Assembly (NCBI GenBank): GCA_964036045.1
Contig: OZ038392.1
Location: 39,433,806 to 39,497,805 of the forward strand
DNA from: Eutreptiella sp. 'Long Island Sound 2002'
Lineage: Eukaryota > Euglenozoa > Euglenophyceae > Eutreptiales > Eutreptiaceae
Direction: 5' to 3'
DNA: 64,000 bases
The number at the start of each line of letters is the position of its first letter. Positions within the stretch are counted from its first letter, which is position 1. The notes beneath the pieces were generated by a model that had not been told where the DNA came from, did not search any database, and was given only the letters and a program-made list of their open reading frames with translations. The position numbers and the translations under genes are program-made. Positions 26,107-37,808 of this stretch are shown here, piece by piece.

Positions 26107-27789
26107 AAACCACATTCTGCTCAATCCACTGTTCATTCTTCCTGATTACATCATGATGTGGAGAACTGCGAATGTTTGATAATTTGACGTCAATCAACTT
26201 TTCTTTGGTCTCCGTTCGGCAGACAAGGCGTAGATACGCTGCCGAAAGCCACGGAGTGTGCTGCCGTGTTCAGAAAAAACCAAACTCAGGCTTAATTCAG
26301 GCAGATTTGGGGTAATCTTGTCTCTGTTGGTCTGTGCATCTTTGGAATTTGGCTACTCGTGCAGATGGAAGCAAATGTACATAGTAAAAACGCTGGCCAG
26401 CGACATACACACGACAGCGACATTCACACACACAGCACACAGCGACAGTCGCCCCTACAGCGACATTCACCCCTACAGGGACCCCCTGTAGTACTGGCGG
26501 CACTAGATGCGACGCCAGGAACTCAGATCTTACCTTCGTTTGCCGTGATGCTGAAGCCAAAGTCCAGATTCAGATCTAGATTCCTTGAATTTACCTTGAA
26601 TTCCTCAGGTTTGTCCATCATTCTTGCACTGTTGCAGCAAAACCCCGACGTCAATTGTTCAGACAACCAAAATACACCGAAGCTACACCGAATGTATTTT
26701 TGGCACACGCCAATGTGAGCTCAATCCGACCTGAAACTGTCGAAAATGGTGAATCCAAGTGTCTTGTGGGACTCAATCGAAAGATGGGCCTTGTCCAAGT
26801 CGACTGACACCACCGCCACTGTAAATAAAGGACTATTCGGTGTCTCTCAGTTATATACTGTCAGTAAAGCGCCTTCAGTGAACCTTCGGCGCGTTACATG
26901 CCAAGGATCCAGGGCCATCATGTCCCATCATGATGCATCATCACATGATCCACATTTTCATGGAATCTGTTGGATGCTCGCGAACCAACGTGCCGGAAAG
27001 CACAATTGAGCTGAATAAACGACAATATATATTAACTCTAGTCTAAACGAAGGTGTTAGTAGTTTCAGTTCTAGACATTCCGCTTCATTTCACCTTCATC
27101 TGAGGGAATTTGCCTCATTTTAGGACATTTTAGGTTGATTTCCTTGTCATCTCCGCTCATTCAACGAAGTTAGGCAAGTTAGGCGAAGTTAGTTCGTTGA
27201 CGCTGATGTTTTTCTGTTCACTTAGGGCCTGCAGACTACATTTGTAATTGTTTTCCCTCTCTGTGATTGTTTCATCTCCTTCATCTCTGCTCAAATTGAT
27301 TCTCAATCTTGCTGAATCTTGTGATCATCCACCAGATGCGCCAAATCTGAAGCACATGCTGCACTTTTCAGAACGAGAAAAGCGGGAGTAACACGATGTA
27401 GAGTACGTGGAGAACACCGTAGCGTGCCCGCGACAGCTAAACTGTGCCAGAGCGCCGAGATGTCACTCCATTTCTTGATTCTCCCACTCAATCCACCAAT
27501 AATCTACCTCATTCTCAACCAGTGCATGGTTTGGTATCGATTCTCGATACGTTTACATGCTTTTTAGCCCTTAACCTAATGCTTTACTGCACGGAGGACT
27601 GTTCGTCACTCCTCATTCTGTCTCATTTCAGGTTCATCCATCCTGATTCAGTGCCAATTCAGCCCAAATCAGGTCAGATCAAGCAGATTTTGCCCCATCA
27701 AGGCTACATTTCTATTTTTTCTGGGACTTACCCGCACTACGTTCTTCGTTGACGTAGAGACACACCCCAGTGTGTTTTTGGAGGGGGAG
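26107..27789 (+). other. 3' non-coding region of the outer element with polypurine tract
   Basis: It is colinear with 20131-21763 but has an expanded CGACA/CACA-rich stretch (about 26400-26480) and an extra TAAATAAAGGACTATTCGG block near 26822. The polypurine tract GGAGGGGGAG is at 27780-27789. No gene seen. Confidence 0.8.
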
Positions 27790-28323
27790 TGTAAGTGCGG
27801 CTAACCCCCATCTGCTCAGATTTTAGCAGATCTGCCCCAGATTGGCTACATTTTGGTCATTTTCTCTGCTTCGGCGGAATCGCCGCCCCGCAGCTCAGTC
27901 TCAGGATCAGACCTATATATTTCTGATGTGCCGGATCTGATTCCGCGGTCCATTCATCGTAAATCCGCCGCGTTCCGATCATTTACCCGGAATCGCCATT
28001 TGCCGCTGACGCGCGTGCGCGAGCCAGATCGGCCAAATATTTTTTCACAATCGGATTTATATAAATCTTTTCAGATAGATATGGACACTCAGATGTACTT
28101 AGGAAAATCCGCATCAATTTTCTTCATAGACTGGGATCTTTTGCCGGATAACAATCAGCATGGATCTTGCCTCCGTTGTCGCCGCTCTTGCCTCCGTTGG
28201 TGTCCGTGTATCCGGTTCTGCCCCCAACAGCAGCGTTCAGGTCGACTCCTCGCGTGCCTGCCCCCCCGGTCTTGCCGGCCCTGAGCCCTCCGGCACCATC
28301 AACGACCTAGGGCAGCACTTTCA
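27790..28323 (+). repeat. 3' LTR of the outer element (534 bp)
   Basis: It differs from 6540-7073 by two bases. It is followed by GAAAG, the imperfect target duplicate. The open frame over it is the LTR copy of the gag start and runs into flanking DNA. Confidence 0.95.
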
Positions 28324-28827
28324 GAAAGCAGGGTGTATAAATAATTAATTTGGAGGTTTTACATGCTTCGGGGAGTAACTGTTACATATCGTATTGCTAT
28401 TTAGCACATGTACAACCTATTCTATTCAATTATATGACCTTCTTCATAGCTTAGGCTGTCGATGTGGGTTGTGCAACTCATGCTCAACAACCCGAGCCCA
28501 CCCTCGTCTCGCATTATGTCCAGCATCAAATGCATTTGTGATCAGTTTTGTTGTGTTTACCGTGCTCGTGTAAGTACCGTGATCTGCGACACGAAAGTCC
28601 ATATATTTCGATAGAGTACTCAACAGTCGAAAATCTACAGTGAGCAGTGTTCCATAATCATACTACCTCCCACAAAGAGGTTTGGACCGTTTGGAGTTGT
28701 ATATCATTGACAGTGGTATTCACTCCATTGGGTCAAACATTGATTCTTGTACGTGTGCCGGTGCCATCAAACATAGAGGCACAACTAGATCGAACCTTAG
28801 ATTGAGAACATCAAGGAACCCACCTAC
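28324..28827. other. Flanking DNA between two retrotransposons
   Basis: About 500 bases, AT-rich at the left. No gene or repeat recognised. It ends with CTAC (28824-28827), the left target duplicate of the next element. Confidence 0.5.
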
Positions 28828-31190
28828 TGAAGCCGGTTCGGACCCCCGTGGCCATCTTGGGGTCACTTGGGGTGTGTATCTATGTGCCGGCAAGCCGCCA
28901 TTGGCTGATATCATACTCTCCCATCCACCTGAACTAACCCGATGTGATAGTGTGATAGGTTTGGCCATTCCGGCTACGAGCGGCCATATTCAGTACCGAG
29001 GCGCCGCCAGCTGAGATTTATATATCAGAATATCAGGAATCAACAGGGTTTTATTATCATGATGTTTCCGTAATTTTTCAGCCCTTCGTTCTGATGGTCA
29101 ATGTATCGGCGACCGTCAGTTGGCTCGCGATTTTGCGTTAACCGATTGGTTAACTGTTATTTCCAGATATTTTGGCGGATACTCCGTTGAAGGGTCAGAT
29201 TTCATCAGCAAAGGGTTCGTTGCTTCCGCAATTTTCTAAATAAGCACTCGAAATTTTAATCTGAATTTTTCGTGATGTCGAAATCGGATTTTCGACTTCG
29301 ACATCGCCGCACTTGATTTGGACTTCTTCGAGTGGTCATACTCTTTTCCCTATGCCCGAATCAGGTTTCCCTTATACTTGCCACCCATTTGACTTGGAGA
29401 TATTAGGGAAACAAAAGTGAATCGTGGGACCACTTTGAATGGCCATATCTACGAGCGAGTGTGAGGAAAGAGAATAAGGAAGGTTGCGTTGCAAGCGCCT
29501 TGGTCTCAACTTAATTTAGGAAGCATCAAACGCCTTTGGTGTGTACACATGCCCGGTGTAGCAAGGGATAATAGTCAAGAGGGTATAAAGTGACATATAA
29601 CTCTTGGACCGTGCAACCGAATATTTTAATGCGACTTTCGAGTGTACCGCATGAGTGTTGGCATTGCATAGACACTTTCCTTGGGTTTCTACGCATTTTT
29701 AACGTGAAGTTATGTCCATGGAGGGACATGGCATATCATGGTGGGAGCCACTTTTGAGGGTATGTTTTACATGCATGGTATATGTCTTGATATGCTCACG
29801 CCCATGTTATATATCTTCGTGTGGCCGAAGAGATGGGGAGCCACACGTGACAAGGGATTTGCCCATGTCCCAATTGTGGGATTCAAAGCGCTAGACTAAG
29901 TCTACCGCACATGTATTGCTCATGGTATGTTTGGCAAAGAGATCCATGAGTGCACTCCCATTTTCATGGGGCATGTAGATACGAGTGGCGAAGGTATCTC
30001 CATGCGTCCGATTGGGGATCCAAGTGGGGGAATTGTTCGCAAATGGTTCCAATCATTTGTGTATTGAACCATGAGTGGATATCATGGGTGAGCATAGAGA
30101 TATATTATCATGACAACTTTGTATTTGGTCATATTTTCATGCTTTTGACCTCATTTTATGCTCATTTTTGCGTTTTGTGTACTTACCTGGTCGGCAAACA
30201 GCAAGAAGCCTATGGAGAGTCGAACCATGGTATGTTGTTCATATGTTGGCATAGGCTTTGGAGTTGAACACCACCATATGCCGGATCGCGTACTCCATTT
30301 GGCTTGGCGCACGAAGGATTACAAGAATTGGTCTCAAGATCATGGGTTGACTTGGGCAGTGCGGGGCGCCCATATCCGAAGGGGTTTCGAGGGTAAAGTG
30401 GGGATGTACATGGGCATTGACTTTTGGTCTATATCCTCCATGAATATTAGAATTCGATTCCATGCATGCTTTGAGCCTTCGGATAAGTGGTAACTTCAAT
30501 TTTGAGCATATATGTGATATATGGCCAATATGGTGTGAATTGGCAGTTTTTTGGCATGTTATGAGTTCAAACTCATAGGTCATTTCTCTAAGCCCATTCG
30601 ATTCCAAGTCCAACCAAGGTTATGTCAGGGTAGGGCATGGTCCTGAGTGCCACTCTAGGCCATGACACGCCACCTCCCCTATTGGGCTAGGATTTAGAGG
30701 CTTGGGAGTGAACACATTTTTGGGGTTTGTGTAATGACTTGTGACAATTGGCATTCAACCATCTCATTTGACCTGGTTCAGGGCAATATGTTGGTGAGTC
30801 AAGGGAAGGGCTTGAGTTCAGGGAATGAGGGGTTTATGGCTGTGAATGTGTATGTTTACCTCTTTCCCCAATTTTGCTTTATTTGTGTTCATATGCCAAT
30901 TTCAGGGCTTTCTTCCTTGGTGCAATTCTAGTACATGCCCGCCATCGTGAGACAATCGATGTGCTGAACGAAAGCCCGCCATTTGGATTGGATTGTGGAT
31001 TGGGTTATTGCTGCATTTGTGGGATCTGGTTGCTGTTCAGGGTTGAAGGAGGATTGTATTTTCTATTTTCTATATTTTTGGATTTGGACCCTGGAATTTG
31101 AGGAATGCAATCGTTGATCCCGAGTAAATCAGCAGGGGTTACAGGCGGAAGGGGCACAGCGGGGGCCGGTCCTGGTAGGGACCTTCTTTA
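28828..31190 (+). repeat. 5' LTR of the 14.9-kb element (2,363 bp)
   Basis: AT-rich compared with the GC-rich coding part. Several short ORFs (for example 29950-30267 and 30158-30493) recur unchanged in the 3' LTR simply because the LTRs are copies; I see no protein family in them. The gag ATG lies at 31105, 86 bases before the LTR end. Confidence 0.95.
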
Positions 31191-34100
31191 TGGTAGCAGA
31201 GGCTTACCTGCTGCCCCTAACAACCGCCGACCCGGGGACTTGGGCCCTTATGAGCCCTGCCCAAGTACGCCCCGGGTGCGTATTGTGGACTCGGTGGAGA
31301 CCACGCCGGAGATTGGAGCCATAGAAGAACCGAGACGTTCAAGAGCATGGCGAACTCCGGAAGTTGAAGCCCGAAGAGAAGTACGACATTCGGGAAGAGG
31401 AGGACGTGACATGGAGGACCTGGTCTCCATGTGTGAGCGTCGCTGCCGAAAGGCATGCAACCTCCGCTCCGCCGCGGAGGACTCTGATGAGGCTTGCCAT
31501 TCAGGCAGCAGTGGAGGACGGGCCCGGCGCTACCGGAAGCGCGGGTCACCCAAGTCCGCGGCAAGGGACGCCGGGGCTATGGACACGGACCCCAGCCCGG
31601 TCAGGCTGTGGGAATCCGAGGGGCACTCCGAGGGCTATCGGACAGCCTACGAGCCACCTTCGGAGCCGGAGATGTCCGCGCCGATCGCCAGGGCGCATAC
31701 GGCCCCCGAGCCCGCCCTGAAGCACAATGCCGAGGGCTTGGAGAGGCCGGCCAGGGCCCGGACGGCACCTGTGCCCCGGCACACGGGACCAGAGACGGAC
31801 GCCATAGGCGATACGCCCATGGGCGATGAGTCTGAGGTGCCGGGAACCGCGGGATGTGCTGAATCTGGCGGAAAGCACGCTGCGTGCCACTGCGAGCACG
31901 TCACCTTCCTCATGGGCAAGTACCCGAAGATGGGGATGGACGCCATCGTGCATCGTCTTGACCGCCTGGACAACGCCAAGGATGGTCTAGAGGAGGACGT
32001 CGCGGGGATCCTGGACGACCAGTCGGCCGCGGAGAAAGACATGGAGGAGCTGCGAGCGGAACGGGACCGGTACCGGGAGAATCTGGAGCTGGCCCTGGAG
32101 AAGCAGCAGCGAGTGGTGGACAGCCTCCTCCACCTGGTGGAGGACATGTCGGGACGCCTGAAAAGGCTAGAGGAGCTACAGCCCCTCGCCTCGGGTCCGG
32201 AGCTCCCGGCAAAGCCGGCCGCGGTAGAGCTGGTGGAGCGGGTTAAGACCCTCAGGAGCGCCATGGAGAAACCCATGGGCGGCCCTGCAGAGGCACCATA
32301 CGCGCCTCCGCGTGTTGACCCGGGTGCGGTGCCGTTTGTTCCCATGTTCAGCGAATCCACAATGCTCGGGGAACACACGGCACCGGCTGGGTCCATGCGG
32401 GAAGGGCACGTAACCACGGATCCGAGGAGCCTGACGGTACAGATGTCCCATGCCGCCCAGGATGTACCGATCACGACGAATATGGTAGTCTATGCGGAAG
32501 AGAAGATCGAGATCCAGAACCAGACCATGCAGGGGCGAACCATGGGAAGCGCCGACGGACATGGTCGAGGCAATCCAAGCGGAAACCTGTGGGCGAAGGA
32601 CCCCAATACGGGGATATGGACGGCCGATGGAGCAACTCCCTCCCGCATTCCAAACCCCATGGGTTCAGGCCCAACTGGACCGCACTCCATGGAGGAGAGG
32701 GATGTACGGGGAGTGTACTCACACCCCCCGGCCACAGGTGGTATCCGTCTCGGTGGAGTGGTGGCTGGAGACGTCGGAGACGCCATCAGGATTGACGACC
32801 TCAGGGGAATCAAAATCCCCTATTACGACGGGAACCCGTCCAATCTGGATGACTTCATCCTGGACTGGGAGGACTTCGCCGAGGAGGTCGTCGGCGAGAT
32901 GCGGGGAGCGCCGCGGGACAAGTGGGTATGCCGGACATTCCCACACCGGCTGGCGCAGGACCTGAAGGAGGAGCTGCGGGATCAGATCCGGGAAGGACTG
33001 ATCCGTACGGAGCAGGCCTGCCTCCAGTGGTTGGAGGATGAGGAGCGGGTGGACGCTCCGAATCAGAAGCTGGAGGACCTGTGGTCCATTCCACTGCCGC
33101 TGGACCGCGGTGAGTTGCGGGTCCGGGAGTGGAACCGGTATCTGCGGAAGTACCGCAGATGCCTCAAGCTGGTGGAAGACTGGAACGAGGCCAGTGAGAT
33201 CCGCCACTTGCTGAAGGACGTCCTCCCCGGCAACTGGAAGAGGAGAGTGGAGGACGAGGAGAAGAAGCGCGCCAAGAAGCGGGTGGCGGTGAGGATCATC
33301 GCGGCGGAGGATACCCATGCGGGTATCATGGAGTTCTTCAGGAGGAACCTGGGCGAACCCAACCGGATGTTGGGCCTGAAGAACGCCGTGTACGTGGAGG
33401 TATTTGGGGACTCCATGGGGCAAAGGTTGCTGCGCCTCAACAACGTGGAGTGGAGGCGCGGGGAGCCGCTGAGGATGCAAGTCATCTTCGCCCGCATGAG
33501 CCTGGACGAGATCGTGAAGTACATCACGGTGGAGTTGAAGCTCAATGCGAAGAACGAGGCCCACGTGCAGGATCGGCATGGTCATGGACAACGAGGACAC
33601 CGAGAAGACCGCCATCATCGGGAGATCCAGGAGGACACGGCCAACTCCGCGGAGGATGGGAGTGGAAGTGGCCAAGACCACTGGACCGGGTCCCGGGAGG
33701 ATCACGAGGAGGCCCATTTCTTCGCGTTTGTGGCGCACAACGTGAGGAACCATGGGCAGGATCGGTCCAGATGGAGCCCGGTGGGACCCAAGAAGGGCAA
33801 CGCGCCAAGGAGGATCGGGAACCCACCGCTCTCGTTCCGAGAGTACAGGTCTCAGCACGACGGGTGCTGGGTCTGTTATGGCAAGGGAAACAACCATGCA
33901 CACGACCACCGTCAGTGCAAGGTGTATGAGGCGGACAAGAAGGCCTACTTCGCCGCTCACCCCGAGAAGAAGCCCAAGGAGCAGCGGATTTCCGATTGGA
34001 AGGCGAAGGGCGGAGACGGGGGAAAAGGCCAAGGCAAAGGCCAAGGAAAAGGCGGAGGAAGAGGCTATGGTGGTGGACCTAGTCAAGACCGACGAGTGAG

Positions 34101-34221
34101 GTCGATCGAGGAAGTTGCTGAGGACATGTTGAGGACGTTGGAGGAACTCAAAGCCCAGCAACGTGGAGGACAAAGTCCTGGCGGATCGCAGCCGGAAGGG
34201 GCTGCGGGAAGCCAAGTCTAG
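31105..34221 (+). CDS. gag: Gag polyprotein of the 14.9-kb element (1038 aa, ends in readthrough UAG)
   Basis: It starts at an ATG inside the LTR. Residues 1-28 are LTR-encoded, and 'YGSRGL' (29-34) is encoded by the primer-binding site. A long Pro/Arg/Ser-rich N-terminal part is followed by a coiled coil (about 305-365, 'MEELRAERDRYRENLELALE'). Next come a Gag capsid-like core (about 565-800, beginning 'IPYYDGNPSNLDDFI') and a Cys/His cluster ('CWVCYGKGNNHAHDHRQC'), then a Gly/Lys-rich tail. It packages element RNA. It ends in TAG with pol in the same frame. If the LTR ATG were not used, the next candidate Met is well inside the N-terminal part. Confidence 0.88.
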   Translation: MQSLIPSKSAGVTGGRGTAGAGPGRDLLYGSRGLPAAPNNRRPGDLGPYEPCPSTPRVRIVDSVETTPEIGAIEEPRRSRAWRTPEVEARREVRHSGRGGRDMEDLVSMCERRCRKACNLRSAAEDSDEACHSGSSGGRARRYRKRGSPKSAARDAGAMDTDPSPVRLWESEGHSEGYRTAYEPPSEPEMSAPIARAHTAPEPALKHNAEGLERPARARTAPVPRHTGPETDAIGDTPMGDESEVPGTAGCAESGGKHAACHCEHVTFLMGKYPKMGMDAIVHRLDRLDNAKDGLEEDVAGILDDQSAAEKDMEELRAERDRYRENLELALEKQQRVVDSLLHLVEDMSGRLKRLEELQPLASGPELPAKPAAVELVERVKTLRSAMEKPMGGPAEAPYAPPRVDPGAVPFVPMFSESTMLGEHTAPAGSMREGHVTTDPRSLTVQMSHAAQDVPITTNMVVYAEEKIEIQNQTMQGRTMGSADGHGRGNPSGNLWAKDPNTGIWTADGATPSRIPNPMGSGPTGPHSMEERDVRGVYSHPPATGGIRLGGVVAGDVGDAIRIDDLRGIKIPYYDGNPSNLDDFILDWEDFAEEVVGEMRGAPRDKWVCRTFPHRLAQDLKEELRDQIREGLIRTEQACLQWLEDEERVDAPNQKLEDLWSIPLPLDRGELRVREWNRYLRKYRRCLKLVEDWNEASEIRHLLKDVLPGNWKRRVEDEEKKRAKKRVAVRIIAAEDTHAGIMEFFRRNLGEPNRMLGLKNAVYVEVFGDSMGQRLLRLNNVEWRRGEPLRMQVIFARMSLDEIVKYITVELKLNAKNEAHVQDRHGHGQRGHREDRHHREIQEDTANSAEDGSGSGQDHWTGSREDHEEAHFFAFVAHNVRNHGQDRSRWSPVGPKKGNAPRRIGNPPLSFREYRSQHDGCWVCYGKGNNHAHDHRQCKVYEADKKAYFAAHPEKKPKEQRISDWKAKGGDGGKGQGKGQGKGGGRGYGGGPSQDRRVRSIEEVAEDMLRTLEELKAQQRGGQSPGGSQPEGAAGSQV
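31191..31208 (+). promoter_or_regulatory. Primer-binding site, initiator-Met tRNA type
   Basis: TGGTAGCAGAGG directly after the LTR, within a hairpin GGTAGC-AGAG-GCT(T)ACC carrying one extra T. It is the same PBS core as in the nested family although the rest of the sequence is unrelated. Confidence 0.8.
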
Positions 34222-34264
34222 AGGAGCCCCCACGGGAGTGGGACCTCGGAGGTCTCTCCTCCGA
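34219..34264 (+). promoter_or_regulatory. Gag-pol UAG readthrough site of the 14.9-kb element
   Basis: UAG at 34219-34221, with an open pol frame in phase and no ATG near. Downstream are two hairpins. CCCAC-GGGA-GTGGG (34229-34242) has a GNRA-type loop. TCGGAGG-TCTCT-CCTCCGA (34246-34264) has a CTCT in its loop that could pair with AGAG overlapping the stop codon. The structure differs from that in the nested family. Confidence 0.55.
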
Positions 34265-37200
34265 AAATCAGTGGAATCCCAGAGAAAGCGAAGGCACATC
34301 GGGTGCCGAAGAAGGCTCCAGAAGGGCCAAAACCACTGAGTTTCGCCACTCCCAACCCCTGGAGCGCCCTGCCAAGGGAAGTACATGTGGGTACGGGACA
34401 TGGCAAGAAGGAAGGAGCGACCACGGAGAGCCCCGTGGACGGGCAGGACCAACCCAAGATCTACACCATCCGTGACCATACCCTTGAAGTCCTGATGCAC
34501 CCGGACGTGCTAGAGTTGCATGCCGTGAGAGTCGTCCATACACCTCATGGCGACGAGCGGCAGTTGCACTTGAAAGTGCGAGTACGGTGCGGACAAGAGG
34601 AGGAGGTGGTGGATGTGTTAGTGGATACGGGTGCCCAGGTGAGCCTGGTCCGGAGAGGGTTGTTCAAGGAGGAACTCCTGCAGCCCAGCCGGAGACCGGT
34701 CCGCCTGAAGGTCGCCAACGGAGAGATTATGGGTGGTGGCACCCATGAGGCCACTATCAGTATGGAATTCTGGGAGCATGAGCGCTTGAACCGCCCTGAT
34801 CAGGCGAAGAGAAGCACTCTATCCGGGAACTTCTATGTGGCCGACATTACCGATTGGGATATGATCATGGGGTATGACTTCATGGTGGCCAACGCCATTG
34901 GAGCCCTTCCCCATCGCGCAACGCTGGTCCGGGAGGATGACGAATCCCTCACATGGCTGTCCACGGATTATGCGTGCGGGTCATCCCAATGGAATGCTGA
35001 GGAAGAGGATCGGATCGTCCGAGCGGTGCAAGCTGTGGGCGCCAAGTCCAGAGGAGACCGTGGAGTTCAGCTCACGGAGTATGGAATGGCGCCGCAAGTG
35101 TACGCCAGGATGATTCAGACGCTGGGAGCTGAAGCGCCCGAGACGGACGTCTTCGCTTCCCGGGATGCCCCACTTTTGCGGAAGTGTAGGAGGCATTGGC
35201 ATCGAGGAGACTCAGCCTGGCACAGGCATTGGGGTATGAAGGAGTGGGGGCCCATGTATTGGCATGGCTCCCTGGATAACACCAGACGTACGGTGGAGAA
35301 GATCGTCGCGGATAGGGCGAAGGGGATCCTGGTCATAACCGGCATAGGATCCACCCCATGTCCGCTGGAGGGTCTCAAGTCGACGCTGGACTCCATCACC
35401 CTGAACGAGATGTCATTCGGGCCAGAGGAGGAGTTGTTCATCGACGCCAAGGGTGTATCAATGCCCTCCCCGGGTCAAGCGTGGGGTACCAAGGCTTTCC
35501 TGGTGGATGGGGCGCAAGCCCAGCCCACGGGTGATGAAGCATTCATCCGTAGGGTGGAGGCGGTGCCCATGAAGGTCATGTTTGAGCCCAAGGAGGGGAC
35601 GGATCAGCCTATTGATGGCATTGACGTCCTGTCCCACGCCGTGATCGACGACGTCGTCAACTACATGCGGATGGGGATGCACGACCGTGTGGCAGCCAAG
35701 AAGAGGCGGGCCATGGTCACATCTCCACATTGGTGGGATGACAAGATGTTGGTCACCGGCAAGTACGAGAAGGACGAGTTCGTGGCGAGGGTCATGGATC
35801 ACATCGCGGACCAATACGATGGTCCGGTTGGGTCGGACCCACCAACATGGGATTTTCCAAGAATGGGTGCCGATAGCGACAGTCACCAGCCCGATGCCGC
35901 AAATTTCCGAAGATTATCGGTGGGAAGAGCTCCCCATGACGATGAAGACGGCATATCGGACGAGGAGAAGTCGGAATCGGACCCAGAAGAGGCCTATACC
36001 GCAGTGCGGTCGGTTGCATCTATACCGAAGCAAGCGGCTGAAGAGGCCCAGGAGAACCCGAAGGTCGCCGAGCTGGGGGAAAGGCTGATCAAGGCCTATC
36101 CGCGGCTATTCAGTGGCGTCGCCAACAAGAACCCTCCAGATCGTGGGAGGTTTGGTACAGCGAAGATCAAGCTGAAGCCGAACCCGAAGATCTATCGTCA
36201 TCGGGAGTACCAACTTCAGGGCGATCGGGCCGAGGCCATGAAGAAGCTGTTGGCCGAGTTCATTGAGCGGGGATGGATCGAACCCTCCGACAGTGAGTGG
36301 GCCAGCCCAGCCTTCATCGTGCCCAAGAAGGAGAAGGGCGAGTGGAGGTTGGTGGTTGATTACAGAGGTTTGAACGAGCAGACCGAGCACGACTCGTACT
36401 CGCTTCCCCTGATCGACTCCATCCTCCAAAAGCAACAGAAAAAGCGGATTTTCACGGTGTTGGACCTGAAACACGGTTACCACCAGATGCCGCTACACCC
36501 GGACTCCAGGCCCTGCACAGCGATGTCGACGCCGCTGGGGCCCATGCAGTGGAAAGTGGTGCCTATGGGTGCCAAAAATGGCAACGCCGCTTTCCAGCGC
36601 ATGATGGAGGACCTACTCGGTCCTGTCGGGGACTGTGCCGATCCCTTCGTGGATGACATCATCATCGGGTCCGGCACGGAGAACATGACTGAGGACAAGC
36701 TCATCGACGCGCATGAGAAGGATCTGCGCCGAGTGCTCAGCGAGTTGGACAAGCACAACATGGTGTGCAAGCCCACCAAAGCCTCACTCTTCGTGAAGGA
36801 AGTGGAGTTCGCGGGTCACGTGGTTGGTCACGGGCAACGCCGTCCCATGCCTGGGAAGCTGGCGTCCCTGCACCACTGGGAGAAGCCCCAGACCATCAGC
36901 GAACTCCGGTCCTTCATGGGGTTCTGCAATCACTATTCGGGCTACGTCCGGATGTATGCAGAACTCTCGGGGCCGCTGCACAAGATGCTGCAGGTGGGGA
37001 AGTTCGATGGCCGGAAGGGGAGCAAGAAGAAGCTTGCCTGGACCCCTGAGGCTGAAGATGCGTTCAACAGCCTGAAGGAGCGACTCCTGGGGCAGTTGGG
37101 GCTGTTCCTGGTGGACGCGGACAAGGGATTCGTGCTACGGACAGACGCCTCGGACTATGCCGTGGGGGCAGTCCTCGAGCAAGTCCGGGACGACGGGACT

Positions 37201-37808
37201 CATGTTCCCGTGGCGTTTTGGAGCAGGATCCTGGCCGAGGGCCAACGCCGAACATGGACCGCGAGGGAGAAGGAGACATACGCCATTGTATGTGCGCTCA
37301 GGAAGTGGTCTGGCCACATCGGACTGCAGCCGGTGGTGGTTTGCACGGACCACCAGTCCCTACAGAGCTGGCACAAGGAGCATGTCGACACCCCCTCAGG
37401 ACCAGCGGCTAGGAGGGCCCGATGGCACGAGACGTTCGCCAAGTTCGACCTCAGCGTCGTATACGTCCCGGGGAAGGACAACACTGTGGCGGATTGCCTC
37501 AGTCGCTGGGCCTACCCCGCGGGCAAGGCGTGGATGGACATATCCAGCCATGGCGACGCCGAGGAGACCGAGGAGGCCAAGCGCATCATCGAGATGGAGA
37601 AGGTCATGGAGCAAGAGGGGGTCAAGTGCTTTGTGGTGATGGCAAACCGTACGGACCTGGCCAAGTTCCGGGGTGCCCGCGTCCAGGCTATTCGAGAGGA
37701 AACCCTCGAGCAATGGATGGTGGCCCCAGTAGAGCTAGTCAGGTCGGTGCTCACAGAGGACTGGTCGGATGACTACGCGGCATCCGAGCACTGGAGCAAG
37801 TACTGGAA
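34222..37808 (+). CDS. pol: Pol of the 14.9-kb element, part 1: protease, Dam-like relic, RT, RNase H
   Basis: It is in frame with gag after UAG; residue numbers use the GTG at 34303. Protease D108-T-G-A is canonical. Around 35144-35400 a domain aligns with the Dam-like domain of the nested family ('TDVFASRD' for 'YDAFANRM', 'VEKIVADRAKGILVI' for 'IHKIKQDKTQAILVV'), but NPPF is replaced by 'WHGSL', so catalysis is presumably lost. RT has F-V-D-D near 782-785. RNase H has 'LRTDASDYAVGAVLEQ', 'EKETYAIV', 'CTDHQSLQSW' and 'VADCLSRW'. The frame runs into a DNA transposon at 37809, whose sequence adds about 30 foreign residues before a TGA at 37900-37902. Confidence 0.9.

Larger units (their letters stand above)
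6540..28323 (+). mobile_element. Outer Ty3/gypsy chromodomain retrotransposon, interrupted by a nested copy
   Basis: The two 534-bp LTRs (6540-7073 and 27790-28323) differ by only 2 substitutions. Flanking pentamers are GACAG (6535-6539) and GAAAG (28324-28328), a target duplication with one mismatch. Gag is intact. Pol is split at 11529/22296 by the nested element and carries a 1-base deletion near 24927, so this copy cannot make integrase. Without the 10.8-kb insert and its 5-bp duplication the element is about 11 kb. Confidence 0.95.

Noticed and set aside
28160-28348. Gag-like start 'MDLASVVAAL' at 28160
   Set aside because: It is the 3' LTR copy of the gag start and runs into flanking DNA after the LTR end.
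29526-30931. ORFs repeated at 29526-30931 and 42041-43482
   Set aside because: Identical only because they lie in the two LTRs of one element; no coding signature.
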